DNA of 7,861 bases from JBDRMN01 sp043812055 (GCA_043812055.1 JBDRMN010000062.1:1-7861); one strand, 5' to 3'. Positions 1-5,161 are shown, counted from the stretch's first letter. A program made the numbers and translations. The notes: generated by a model not told the origin, from the letters alone.

Positions 1-298
1 ATCCGATGGCACCGCTTAATAAGATTACAGCGACGAACGCGGCAATATTAGCTGGTAGCTTTCCGCTCGCGATCGGACGATATCTTTTATGGGGATGGCG
101 GCGGTCGGATTCTCGATCGAAAATATCGTTCAAAAGATAGACACCACTGGTAACTAGACAGAAAATCCCAAAAGCAGTTAAGGCCAGGTTCACTGCTACC
201 GGATCCGTAAAGCTGTGCGAAAAGATTAACGGAGCAAAAATTAAGAGATTTTTGATCCATTGTTTGGGGCGCAGCGACGTGAGGAGGTGGGAGAACAT
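1..298 (-). CDS. UbiA-family prenyltransferase, decaprenyl-phosphate phosphoribosyltransferase-like (N-terminal part, cut by window edge)
   Basis: Reading the minus strand from an ATG at 298 gives 99 residues with no stop before the window edge. The start MFSHLLTSLRPKQWIKNLL matches the LRPxQWxKN opening of decaprenyl-phosphate phosphoribosyltransferases. The UbiA aspartate motif NDxxDxxxD is intact at residues 57-65 (NDIFDRESD), followed by RHP (67-69) and RPIASG (74-79). Two hydrophobic stretches (about 18-30 and 38-56) flank it, as expected for a polytopic membrane enzyme. Family members transfer a phosphoribosyl or prenyl group between a polyprenyl phosphate and a soluble donor at the membrane, feeding cell-surface glycan synthesis. 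The exact substrate here is inferred from the N-terminus only; the second aspartate motif lies outside the window. No Shine-Dalgarno is visible. The gene is divergent from the tRNA and comEC. Confidence 0.85.
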   Translation of the reverse strand, partial: MFSHLLTSLRPKQWIKNLLIFAPLIFSHSFTDPVAVNLALTAFGIFCLVTSGVYLLNDIFDRESDRRHPHKRYRPIASGKLPANIAAFVAVILLSGAIG

Positions 299-304
299 GG
301 TGAG

Positions 305-310
305 ATTTTA
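305..310 (-). promoter_or_regulatory. candidate -10 element of the UbiA-like gene
   Basis: The minus strand reads TAAAAT here, then six bases (CTCACC), then the ATG at 298. This spacing would put the transcription start at or within a base or two of the start codon, so the mRNA would be leaderless. No good -35 hexamer is seen. The call rests mainly on the same arrangement at comEC, trxB and rseP. Confidence 0.35.
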
Positions 311-335
311 ACTCTCTTTTCCTAAAAAGCGGGAA

Positions 336-341
336 TATAAT
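336..341 (+). promoter_or_regulatory. candidate -10 element for the tRNA transcript
   Basis: A perfect TATAAT lies 77 bp before the mature tRNA 5' end, with no convincing TTGACA at the usual distance. Transcription from it would begin near 348 and include the tRNA-like fragment at 359-395 as leader, which would need processing before the mature tRNA. Confidence 0.45.
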
Positions 342-358
342 AGAATTGGAGAACTCTC

Positions 359-395
359 GGCACGGTATCCCGCGTACGCGGGAGTGGGACTCATA
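359..395 (+). pseudogene. tRNA remnant: copy of the 5' half of the adjacent CAT tRNA with its D arm replaced by a palindrome
   Basis: GGCACGGTA at 359-367 is identical to the first nine bases of the tRNA at 419-427, and GTGGGACTCATA at 384-395 is identical to its anticodon strand at 445-456. Between these two matches the intact tRNA has its 17-nt D arm (428-444), while this copy has a 16-nt perfect palindrome (368-383). No anticodon 3' strand, T arm or acceptor 3' strand follows, so it cannot fold as a tRNA. The likely origin is partial tandem duplication followed by palindrome insertion or replacement; that history is inferred. Confidence 0.6.
368..383. repeat. 16-bp perfect palindrome inside the tRNA remnant
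   Basis: TCCCGCGTACGCGGGA equals its own reverse complement. It sits exactly where the D arm of the neighbouring tRNA would be, flanked on both sides by sequence identical to that tRNA. Confidence 0.9.
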
Positions 396-418
396 CTTCT
401 TGAAATCTCAACATGCAT

Positions 419-495
419 GGCACGGTAGCTCAGGTGGTTAGAGCGTGGGACTCATAAACCCAAGGTCGGTGGTTCAAGTCCACCCCGTGCCACCA
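419..495 (+). tRNA. tRNA with CAT anticodon (elongator Met, or Ile2 after lysidine modification)
   Basis: All four arms can be drawn. The acceptor GGCACGG (419-425) pairs with CCGTGCC (485-491). The D stem GCTC (428-431) pairs with GAGC (441-444). The anticodon loop is 451-457 with CAT at 453-455. The variable loop is 463-467. The T stem GGTGG (468-472) pairs with CCACC (480-484) around TTCAAGT. A discriminator A (492) and an encoded CCA (493-495) complete the 77-nt gene. The last anticodon-stem pair is an A450/A458 mismatch. The long D loop, not initiator-like, excludes fMet. The choice between Met and Ile2 is open: the T arm resembles known Ile2 tRNAs, while acceptor pairs 4 and 5 (A-T, C-G) are mixed relative to the TilS determinants known in E. 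coli. Confidence 0.95.
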
Positions 496-521
496 ACCTT
501 CGCTCCGCGGGGCGGAGCTAC

Positions 522-543
522 GGTTGGCTTCGCCAACCTTTTT
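522..543 (+). terminator. rho-independent terminator of the tRNA transcript
   Basis: GGTTGGC (522-528) and GCCAACC (532-538) form a 7-bp stem around TTC, followed by five T (539-543), starting 27 bases after the tRNA. A second hairpin, CTCCGC (503-508) with GCGGAG (512-517), stands just before it. GGTTGG could also pair with CCAACC at 493-498, which overlaps the tRNA CCA end, so two exclusive folds are possible. Confidence 0.7.
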
Positions 544-548
544 GTCTT

Positions 549-629
549 GAACCATGATTCTTATGATTTACTGATTACCATGATTAAAAGGAACCATAGT
601 CCATCATTTAATCAGTGTAATCATAGTTC
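549..629. repeat. inverted repeat built from a ~9-bp-period motif (tRNA-comEC spacer)
   Basis: GAACCATGATT (549-559) faces AATCATAGTTC (619-629) with one mismatch, and ACTGATTA (570-577) faces TAATCAGT (609-616) exactly. On the left side TGATT recurs at 555, 564, 572 and 581; on the right AATCA recurs at 610 and 619, so the arms have a period of about 9 bp. No coding function is visible. Confidence 0.65.
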
Positions 630-655
630 TAGACAATACCCCTAGAACCTGGAAC

Positions 656-681
656 CCTGCCTACGCCAAGGCTTCGGCAGG
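656..681. repeat. GC-rich imperfect palindrome flanked by a 9-bp direct repeat
   Basis: CCTGCC (656-661) pairs with GGCAGG (676-681) around an imperfect inner stem rich in GCC/GGC. CTAGAACCT occurs on both sides, at 642-650 and 686-694. GC-rich palindromes of this kind are dispersed in many uncultured-bacterium genomes; that comparison is from memory. Confidence 0.6.
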
Positions 682-723
682 CAAGCTAGAACCTAGTTTG
701 TTCATCTTCCGTTCATCTTGCCC

Positions 724-732
724 TGCTAAGAT
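724..732 (+). promoter_or_regulatory. candidate extended -10 element of comEC
   Basis: TGC followed by TAAGAT (4 of 6 to TATAAT) ends six bases before the ATG at 739; those six bases are all G. A start site 6-8 nt downstream would coincide with the ATG, giving a leaderless message. The G run is too close to the ATG to act as a normal Shine-Dalgarno site. No -35 is recognisable. Confidence 0.35.
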
Positions 733-738
733 GGGGGG

Positions 739-2244
739 ATGAAAAGTTTTCGATCTAGTACGTTAACGATTTTCTTCCTACTCGCTGCCCTAGCCGGAGT
801 GCTGGTCGGCAATTTTGCAGCTCTGCCGTTCCCTCGGCTACTGGCTGGAGTTGTTCTAGGGCTAATGTTGGCAGTTTTGGGAAAGCGTTTCGCCTCGGTT
901 TTAATAGTTGGCCTGCTAATCACAGGATTAAGCACCGGCTGGCTCCGTTTCCAGTTGTCCGTTCACGAAACGAATCCTAGCTCTCTTGATTTCTATAATG
1001 ATCAAGAAGAACGAATCGAATTAAGAGGGATTGTCGGTGCAGAGCCGGATCGGCGGGCGGACCACGCGAAATATGTTCTAGAAGTTGATGACGGCAATAC
1101 GGGGGGAAGAGTTCTGATAAAAGTGGGGAAATTACCGGAATATTTTTACGGGGATGAATTGAAAGTTTCCGGCCAACTTCAAACTCCGTTTGAGACGGAA
1201 GAATTCAGTTACCGTGACTATCTTGATCGCTACGGCATTCATTCTGTCATGTATTATCCGCGCGTTGAGAAAATTTCAGCAGATAATGGCAACCCACTCT
1301 TTGCCGGGCTCTTTCGTTTCAAACAAGCCTTCGAAGGAAAGATCAACCAGGTTTTTCCCGAACCCCACGCCAGCTTCATGGCGGGACTTCTCATTGGCTC
1401 GCGGCGGGGGATTCCCGAAAGCGTTACGGAAGACTTCAACACCACGGGGCTGACGCACATCATCGCGATCTCGGGCTACAACATCGCGCTCGTGATTGCC
1501 TTCGTTACTGGTTTATTCGGCTCGCTCGTCCATCGTAAATATCAGTTCCCCCTGGCCGCAGCTTTCGTCATCGCCTTCACCTTACTTGTCGGCGCGAACG
1601 CTGCCGTGGTCCGAGCGGCGATCATGGGCTTACTTGCTTTCTATGCGCTGACACACGGGCGACAGTATCATGCGCCACTGGCACTCATACTCACTGCCTT
1701 CTTCATGATTTTCTGGAATCCGAAGATTTTACTGCACGATGTTTCCTTCCAGCTTTCCTTCGCCGCAGTCGCCGGACTCATGTTTGTCGCTCCGCTATTC
1801 GAAAAATGGGCAGAGAAGATTCCCAATAAGTTTGCGATTCGTGAATCGCTGCTCATGACCATGTCTGCTCAAGTTACCGCGGTGCCGCTAATTGTCTTTT
1901 ACTTCGACCGGCTCTCGTTAATTTCACCAATTGCCAATGTCCTCGTCGCCCCAGCGATATCGTTGGCGATGTTGCTCGGGGCTATCGCGGTGCTGGCGGG
2001 TTGGATCTTCCTCCCGGCGGGGATCCTCATCGGCTTCGCGGCCTACGGACTGCTGAGCTACATTCTCTGGATCGCCAAAACTTTTGCCGCCTTGCCGCTG
2101 GCAAGCATGGAGGTGGGATTTTTTGGGGTTGCTTTTGTGGTGGTTTATTACCTTGCGCTGCTTACGTTTTTGCTGTGGAGAAATTTTCAAAACCCAGCAG
2201 GTTCAGGTCTGAGACCTGAACCTAAATTTTCAGAACAGGTCTGA
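739..2244 (+). CDS. comEC: ComEC/Rec2-family DNA-uptake channel, short form without metallo-hydrolase domain
   Basis: The 501-residue product is an integral membrane protein that would carry single-stranded DNA across the inner membrane during natural transformation. Residues 8-68 form about three membrane segments. Residues 92-178 form the soluble OB-like DUF4131 region (IELRGIVG, YGDELKVSGQL, YRDYLDRYGI). The Competence domain follows: TGLTHIIAISGYNIALV (236-252), RAAIMG (292-297), DVSFQLSFAAVAGL (334-347) and SPIANVLVAPAIS (396-408), with multiple membrane helices up to about 480. Many ComEC proteins are 700-800 residues because of a C-terminal metallo-beta-lactamase-like domain, which is absent here, so strand degradation would need another nuclease. 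The last residues (from about 485) are polar and encoded by palindromic DNA. The ATG at 739 gives a sensible first membrane helix. The gene converges with the malic enzyme gene. Confidence 0.93.
   Translation: MKSFRSSTLTIFFLLAALAGVLVGNFAALPFPRLLAGVVLGLMLAVLGKRFASVLIVGLLITGLSTGWLRFQLSVHETNPSSLDFYNDQEERIELRGIVGAEPDRRADHAKYVLEVDDGNTGGRVLIKVGKLPEYFYGDELKVSGQLQTPFETEEFSYRDYLDRYGIHSVMYYPRVEKISADNGNPLFAGLFRFKQAFEGKINQVFPEPHASFMAGLLIGSRRGIPESVTEDFNTTGLTHIIAISGYNIALVIAFVTGLFGSLVHRKYQFPLAAAFVIAFTLLVGANAAVVRAAIMGLLAFYALTHGRQYHAPLALILTAFFMIFWNPKILLHDVSFQLSFAAVAGLMFVAPLFEKWAEKIPNKFAIRESLLMTMSAQVTAVPLIVFYFDRLSLISPIANVLVAPAISLAMLLGAIAVLAGWIFLPAGILIGFAAYGLLSYILWIAKTFAALPLASMEVGFFGVAFVVVYYLALLTFLLWRNFQNPAGSGLRPEPKFSEQV
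2199..2223. repeat. palindrome 1 (25 bp, inside the comEC 3' end)
   Basis: A 12-bp arm AGGTTCAGGTCT (2199-2210) and its exact complement (2212-2223) surround a single G. It lies in frame within comEC and encodes part of the polar tail GSGLRPEP. Its outer eight bases are identical to those of the palindrome at 2293-2317. Confidence 0.95.
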
Positions 2245-2253
2245 GACCCGTTC
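2233..2253. repeat. palindrome 2 (21 bp, spanning the comEC stop codon)
   Basis: GAACAGGTCT (2233-2242) faces AGACCCGTTC (2244-2253) around one G, with one mismatch in ten. The core AGGTCTGAGACC is shared with palindrome 1. The comEC stop TGA (2242-2244) lies at its centre. Confidence 0.85.
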
Positions 2254-2261
2254 CTATCAGT

Positions 2262-2282
2262 GTTCGATTTTCAAAATCGAAC
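2262..2282. repeat. palindrome 3 (21 bp)
   Basis: GTTCGATTTT (2262-2271) and its exact complement AAAATCGAAC (2273-2282) surround one C, giving a 10-bp arm without mismatch. Confidence 0.93.
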
Positions 2283-2292
2283 GAAAACCGAA

Positions 2293-2317
2293 AGGTTCAG
2301 ATTACAAATCTGAACCT
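2293..2317. repeat. palindrome 4 (25 bp, same ends as palindrome 1)
   Basis: AGGTTCAGATT (2293-2303) pairs exactly with AATCTGAACCT (2307-2317) around ACA. It has the same length as the palindrome at 2199-2223 and the same outer eight bases on each side, but a different nine-base core. Confidence 0.95.
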
Positions 2318-2322
2318 GCATA

Positions 2323-2342
2323 GCGCGAATTCGAATTCGCGC
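2323..2342. repeat. palindrome 5 (20 bp, no loop)
   Basis: GCGCGAATTC (2323-2332) is followed directly by its exact complement (2333-2342). This is a perfect even palindrome containing two EcoRI-type GAATTC sites. Confidence 0.95.
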
Positions 2343-2399
2343 CTACATTACCCACGTCCACACAATCCGTGTTTACATAGCTCGACACCGCAGGGAATT

Positions 2400-2415
2400 G
2401 ATATTTCAAAATATC
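2400..2415. repeat. palindrome 6 (16 bp, AT-rich)
   Basis: GATATTT (2400-2406) pairs exactly with AAATATC (2409-2415) around CA. The motif GATATT also forms the arm of the palindrome at 2680-2697. Confidence 0.85.
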
Positions 2416-2461
2416 ACGAGAGGTTAATTCAAAAATATCAAAAAAACATCATTCAGTTTCC

Positions 2462-2487
2462 AAGATTTTCATGGCAAAAATCTTTTT
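2462..2487 (+). terminator. possible weak terminator hairpin downstream of comEC
   Basis: AAGATTTT (2462-2469) pairs with AAAATCTT (2477-2484) around CATGGCA, and further T residues follow (2485-2487). The stem is almost all A-T, so termination would be weak; it may be simply another palindrome of the series. Confidence 0.35.
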
Positions 2488-2545
2488 ATGATCACGTTAT
2501 TCGGAGCAACCGAGAATTTCACATTAATCTAAACTACGCGATCTA

Positions 2546-2578
2546 CAATTTTCTCAAACATAATTTGTCAGAAAATTG
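2546..2578. repeat. palindrome 8 (9 + 4 bp stem)
   Basis: CAATTTTCT (2546-2554) pairs exactly with AGAAAATTG (2570-2578). The stem continues inside as CAAA (2555-2558) with TTTG (2564-2567) after a two-base bulge, leaving the loop CATAA. Confidence 0.85.
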
Positions 2579-2639
2579 GAAATACACGTCTTTAAATTTT
2601 TCAGAACTTTTGGACTGACGGGGAGGAAACGAAACACCC

Positions 2640-2677
2640 TACTACAAAATGGCGTAACTTTGCGCTATTTTGTAGTA
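2640..2677. repeat. palindrome 9 (15-bp stem, 8-nt loop)
   Basis: TACTACAAAATGGCG (2640-2654) faces CGCTATTTTGTAGTA (2663-2677). Fourteen of fifteen positions are Watson-Crick and one is G-T. It lies 22 bp past the malic enzyme stop on the minus strand and could stabilise or end that transcript, though no T run follows it. Confidence 0.92.
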
Positions 2678-2679
2678 TG

Positions 2680-2697
2680 CGATATTTATGAATATCG
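2680..2697. repeat. palindrome 10 (18 bp, abutting the malic enzyme stop codon)
   Basis: CGATATT (2680-2686) pairs exactly with AATATCG (2691-2697) around TATG, ending one base outside the malic enzyme stop codon (2699-2701, TAA on the minus strand). Confidence 0.88.
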
Positions 2698-2698
2698 T

Positions 2699-4036
2699 TT
2701 ACCCCTTTACCCTCTCCGCCACATCCTTCTCGTACTGCTCAAGGTCTTTGATCGGTTTTTCAGCCACGCCGGTTTCCATCGCGGCTTGCGCCACTGCGCG
2801 GGCGACCCGGGGGACGACGCGGGGATCGAGGGGTTTGGGAATGATGTAGTCCGTTTTTAGCGGGTTCTCACCGTCGAACATTCCTTTTTTGGCGTCCTCA
2901 GGATAAGCGCCGGAGAGATATTTCTTCACGTCGGCGGGGATTTCTTCCTGAGTGAGATCGGCGAGAGCTTGGGCGGCGGCGAGCTTCATTTCCACGTTAA
3001 TCTTTGTCGAACGCACGTCGAGAGTCCCACGGAAGAGGCCAGGGAAGCCCAGCACATTATTCACCTGGTTGGAAAAGTCCGAACGACCGGTTCCCACGAT
3101 GAAACCACCGGCGTCTTTCGCATCTTGCGGCAGGATCTCGGGCCAGGGGTTGGCCATCGCGAAGATAATGGATTTAGCGGCCATGGAACTGACCATTTCT
3201 TTAGTTACCAAATCTTTGGAAGAAACACCGACGAAGACATCCGCACCTTTCATGGCATCCGCGAGCGTACGCGCTGCGGTTTCCACCGCGAATTCTTCTT
3301 TCTGGGGGTTCATACCTTCCTTGCGGCCGCTGTAAATCACTCCTTTGGAGTCGCAGAGAGTGATATTTTCCTTTTTTACTCCAGCACTGACGAATAATTT
3401 AGCAGTGGCAATACCCGCAGCTCCGGCTCCGACGAAAACACAATTCACTTCGTCAATCTTCTTCTCCGCGAGCTGCAAACTGCTCAGCAAGCCCCCCAGT
3501 GTGATGATCGCGGTGCCGTGCTGATCGTCATGAAAGATGGGAATGTTCATTTCCTCGATCAGGCGTTCTTCGATCTCGAAACACTCAGGTGCTTTGATAT
3601 CCTCCAGATTAATCCCCCCAAATGTTGGCTGCAGGGATTTGGCGATCTCGATGAATTTTTCCACATCGGTGGACCCATCCTCTTTGCGGCAATCCAGACA
3701 GAGGGGGAATACATCGACATCGGCGAACTTTTTGAAAAGGACACCCTTGCCTTCCATCACCGGATAACCGGCTTCGGGACCGATATCACCCAGACCGAGC
3801 ACAGCCGTGCCTTCGGTGAGGACTGTCACCAGGTTACCCTTGTTGGTGTACTTGTAGACATCCTCTTTGTTCTTGGCAATCTCGAGACAGACCATGCCGA
3901 CTCCGGGAGTGTAGGCGAGAGAAAGGTCTTCCTGGGTTTCAAAAGGCTTGGTGAAGACAGTTCCGATCTTGCCGGGCTTGCCGCCGAGCGTGTGATAGGC
4001 GATGGCTTTTTTAGTCAGTTCATCGTTGTCGGACAT
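2699..4036 (-). CDS. NAD(P)-dependent malic enzyme (short bacterial form)
   Basis: The 445-residue cytoplasmic enzyme would convert malate to pyruvate and CO2 with reduction of NAD(P)+. The N-terminal malic domain has the catalytic Tyr region SLAYTPGVG (39-47), the Lys loop EGKGVLFKKF (95-104, catalytic Lys97 by family analogy), LEDIKAP (144-150) and the metal-binding FHDDQHGTA (168-176). The NAD-binding domain begins with VGAGAAGIA (202-210), with Asp229 at the end of the next strand. ANPWPEI (295-301) and GTGRSDFSNQVNNVLGFPG (315-333) complete the signature; Trp298 and Phe321-Ser322 differ from the usual ANPxPEI and YPNQVNN forms. Length fits the compact bacterial class without the phosphotransacetylase-like C-terminal domain. 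The ATG at 4036 starts just before the conserved fold; no Shine-Dalgarno is seen. Cofactor preference cannot be read with certainty. Confidence 0.96.
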   Translation of the reverse strand: MSDNDELTKKAIAYHTLGGKPGKIGTVFTKPFETQEDLSLAYTPGVGMVCLEIAKNKEDVYKYTNKGNLVTVLTEGTAVLGLGDIGPEAGYPVMEGKGVLFKKFADVDVFPLCLDCRKEDGSTDVEKFIEIAKSLQPTFGGINLEDIKAPECFEIEERLIEEMNIPIFHDDQHGTAIITLGGLLSSLQLAEKKIDEVNCVFVGAGAAGIATAKLFVSAGVKKENITLCDSKGVIYSGRKEGMNPQKEEFAVETAARTLADAMKGADVFVGVSSKDLVTKEMVSSMAAKSIIFAMANPWPEILPQDAKDAGGFIVGTGRSDFSNQVNNVLGFPGLFRGTLDVRSTKINVEMKLAAAQALADLTQEEIPADVKKYLSGAYPEDAKKGMFDGENPLKTDYIIPKPLDPRVVPRVARAVAQAAMETGVAEKPIKDLEQYEKDVAERVKG

Positions 4037-4055
4037 GGGAGAGGGGTTAGGGAGT

Positions 4056-4201
4056 AATTTTAAATTTTAAGTTTCAAATTTCAAAACAATTTTTAATTTC
4101 TTAATTTCAGAAGGTTTAAAAATTAGGGTATTCAGATATTCGATCTTGCCTCAAGGGGGTCCCTTCGGGGTTTTAAAACTTAAAATTCAGAATTTAAAAT
4201 T
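4056..4201. repeat. inverted arms of a 7-bp-period repeat (trxB-malic enzyme spacer)
   Basis: The left arm reads AATTTTA, AATTTTA, AGTTTCA, AATTTCA in succession from 4056 to 4083. The right arm (4176-4201), on the complementary strand, reads as xxAAATT-type heptamers. AATTTTAAATT and TTAAGTTT match between the arms, with one extra heptamer on the right. Between the arms lies CCCTTCGGGG (4161-4170), a short UUCG-type hairpin on the strand opposite to the genes. The whole 200-bp spacer (4037-4236) has no gene. Confidence 0.75.
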
Positions 4202-4236
4202 TGCAAAAGTTTCCGCTTTAGCCAATCAGCTTCAAG

Positions 4237-5136
4237 TTATCCAGTTTGCCGTGAAATATACTCAAATGCCTGGTTGGCTGCATGCGCGCCTTCGGCAACG
4301 CCAGTGATGGCTTGTTTCCAGTCAGCATCAGTTACGTCTCCGGCGGCGAAAACGCCGGGGATATTCGTCCGAGCGAAGCGGTCAATTTTTATTTCACCGG
4401 CATCATTTAGCTCGACCCCCAGATCTTTCGCGAGATTGGAGCGCGGGAGACGACCGACTTCGACGAAAATGCCGTCAAACTTCAAATCTTTACCATTATC
4501 CAACTTCACTCCCTCGACCGTGTCTTTGCCGTAAATCTCTGTGATACTCACGCAACACATTTTGGAAATATTTTCCTTGGCTTCCATCCGGCGAATATTG
4601 ATCGGCTCAGCCCGGAGCTCTTCTCCGCGGTAGAGGATGGTGACCTGCGCGGCATGCTCAGCCGTGACCAAACTTTCTTTCACAGCGCTGTCCGACCCGC
4701 CGACGAGAGCCACATTTTTGCCTTTGAAGAAAGGCGCATCACAGGTGGCACAGTAGCTCACGCCCTTGCTCTCAAATTCTTTTTCGCCCGGCACACCGAG
4801 TTTACGATGCTCGGTGCCGGTCGCGATGATGACAGCTTTGGTCTCGAACTCCTCTTTGCCGACGTTAACTTTGAAAGTCTTGCCAATTTTTTCGACCTTA
4901 TCCACGCTGCCGGTCTTGATCTCTGCTGCGAGACCCTTGGCGTGCTCCAGGAGCTTCTGAGCCAGCTCTAATCCGCTCAAACTTTTGAACCCTGGATAGT
5001 TCTCCACCAAATGGGTCAGCGTGATCGTGCCGCCTTCCAAATCACCAATCATGAGTGTCTGCATCTCGAAACGGCGGGCATAAATCGCTGCGCCGAGCCC
5101 AGCCATTCCGGAGCCGACGATGATTAAATCATACAT
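4237..5136 (-). CDS. trxB: thioredoxin reductase-like flavoprotein
   Basis: The 299-residue FAD enzyme would reduce thioredoxin or a similar disulfide carrier in the cytoplasm. The FAD-binding GSGMAGLGAA (8-17), ATGTEHRKLGVPGE (105-118), the redox pair CATC with following Asp (Cys129, Cys132, Asp133), the pyridine-nucleotide motif VGGSDSA (145-151) and the C-terminal FAD contact FAAGDVTD (263-270) appear in the order expected for the family. The NADPH 2'-phosphate motif, normally HRRxxxRA, reads YRGEELRA (169-176), which argues against ordinary NADPH specificity. GGSDSA also replaces the more usual GGGDSA. The ATG at 5136 starts right at the FAD strand. No thioredoxin gene is adjacent. The spacer to rseP is 115 bp, so a tight operon is not evident. 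Confidence 0.94.
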   Translation of the reverse strand: MYDLIIVGSGMAGLGAAIYARRFEMQTLMIGDLEGGTITLTHLVENYPGFKSLSGLELAQKLLEHAKGLAAEIKTGSVDKVEKIGKTFKVNVGKEEFETKAVIIATGTEHRKLGVPGEKEFESKGVSYCATCDAPFFKGKNVALVGGSDSAVKESLVTAEHAAQVTILYRGEELRAEPINIRRMEAKENISKMCCVSITEIYGKDTVEGVKLDNGKDLKFDGIFVEVGRLPRSNLAKDLGVELNDAGEIKIDRFARTNIPGVFAAGDVTDADWKQAITGVAEGAHAANQAFEYISRQTG

Positions 5137-5143
5137 GTTGTGT

Positions 5144-5152
5144 ATTCTAACA
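5144..5152 (-). promoter_or_regulatory. candidate extended -10 element of trxB
   Basis: The minus strand reads TGT TAGAAT (5 of 6 to TATAAT), then seven bases, then the ATG at 5136. Initiation 6-8 nt downstream would start at the ATG and give a leaderless message. No Shine-Dalgarno is present and no -35 is obvious, as usual for TGn-extended promoters. Confidence 0.45.
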
Positions 5153-5161
5153 CTTGACCAG

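Larger units (their letters stand above)
2245..2698. other. 454-bp convergent spacer with a succession of palindromes
   Basis: This gap lies between the 3' ends of comEC (plus) and the malic enzyme gene (minus). I see no credible gene: an open frame at 2576-2860 runs into the antisense of malic enzyme and has no recognisable product. From just inside comEC to the malic enzyme stop I count ten clear palindromes or hairpins, listed individually, nearly all of different sequence. The stretch 2343-2399 has no strong structure. Confidence 0.8.

Noticed and set aside
445..645. Plus-strand open frame of 66 codons
   Set aside because: It starts inside the tRNA and crosses its terminator; the product resembles nothing and its composition follows the repeats.
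733..738. Six-G run as Shine-Dalgarno site of comEC
   Set aside because: It directly abuts the ATG, leaving no spacer; better read as the gap between the -10 and a leaderless start.
2199..2342. CRISPR-like array
   Set aside because: The repeated units are palindromes of different sequence with irregular spacing, without a constant direct repeat or unique spacers, and no cas gene is present.
2245..2698. Insertion sequence in the convergent gap
   Set aside because: No transposase frame, no single pair of terminal inverted repeats enclosing the region and no target duplication were found.
2576..2860. 94-codon plus-strand open frame near the convergent gap
   Set aside because: It begins in a palindrome and runs antisense into malic enzyme; no recognisable domain.
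3518..4057. 179-codon plus-strand open frame (and a similar one at 2969-3397)
   Set aside because: Both lie fully antisense to the well-supported malic enzyme; they reflect its codon use and show no family signature.
4156..4174. Rho-independent terminator with CCCTTCGGGG followed by TTTT
   Set aside because: The T run is on the plus strand, opposite to both flanking genes, and the stem is only three pairs with the tetraloop.
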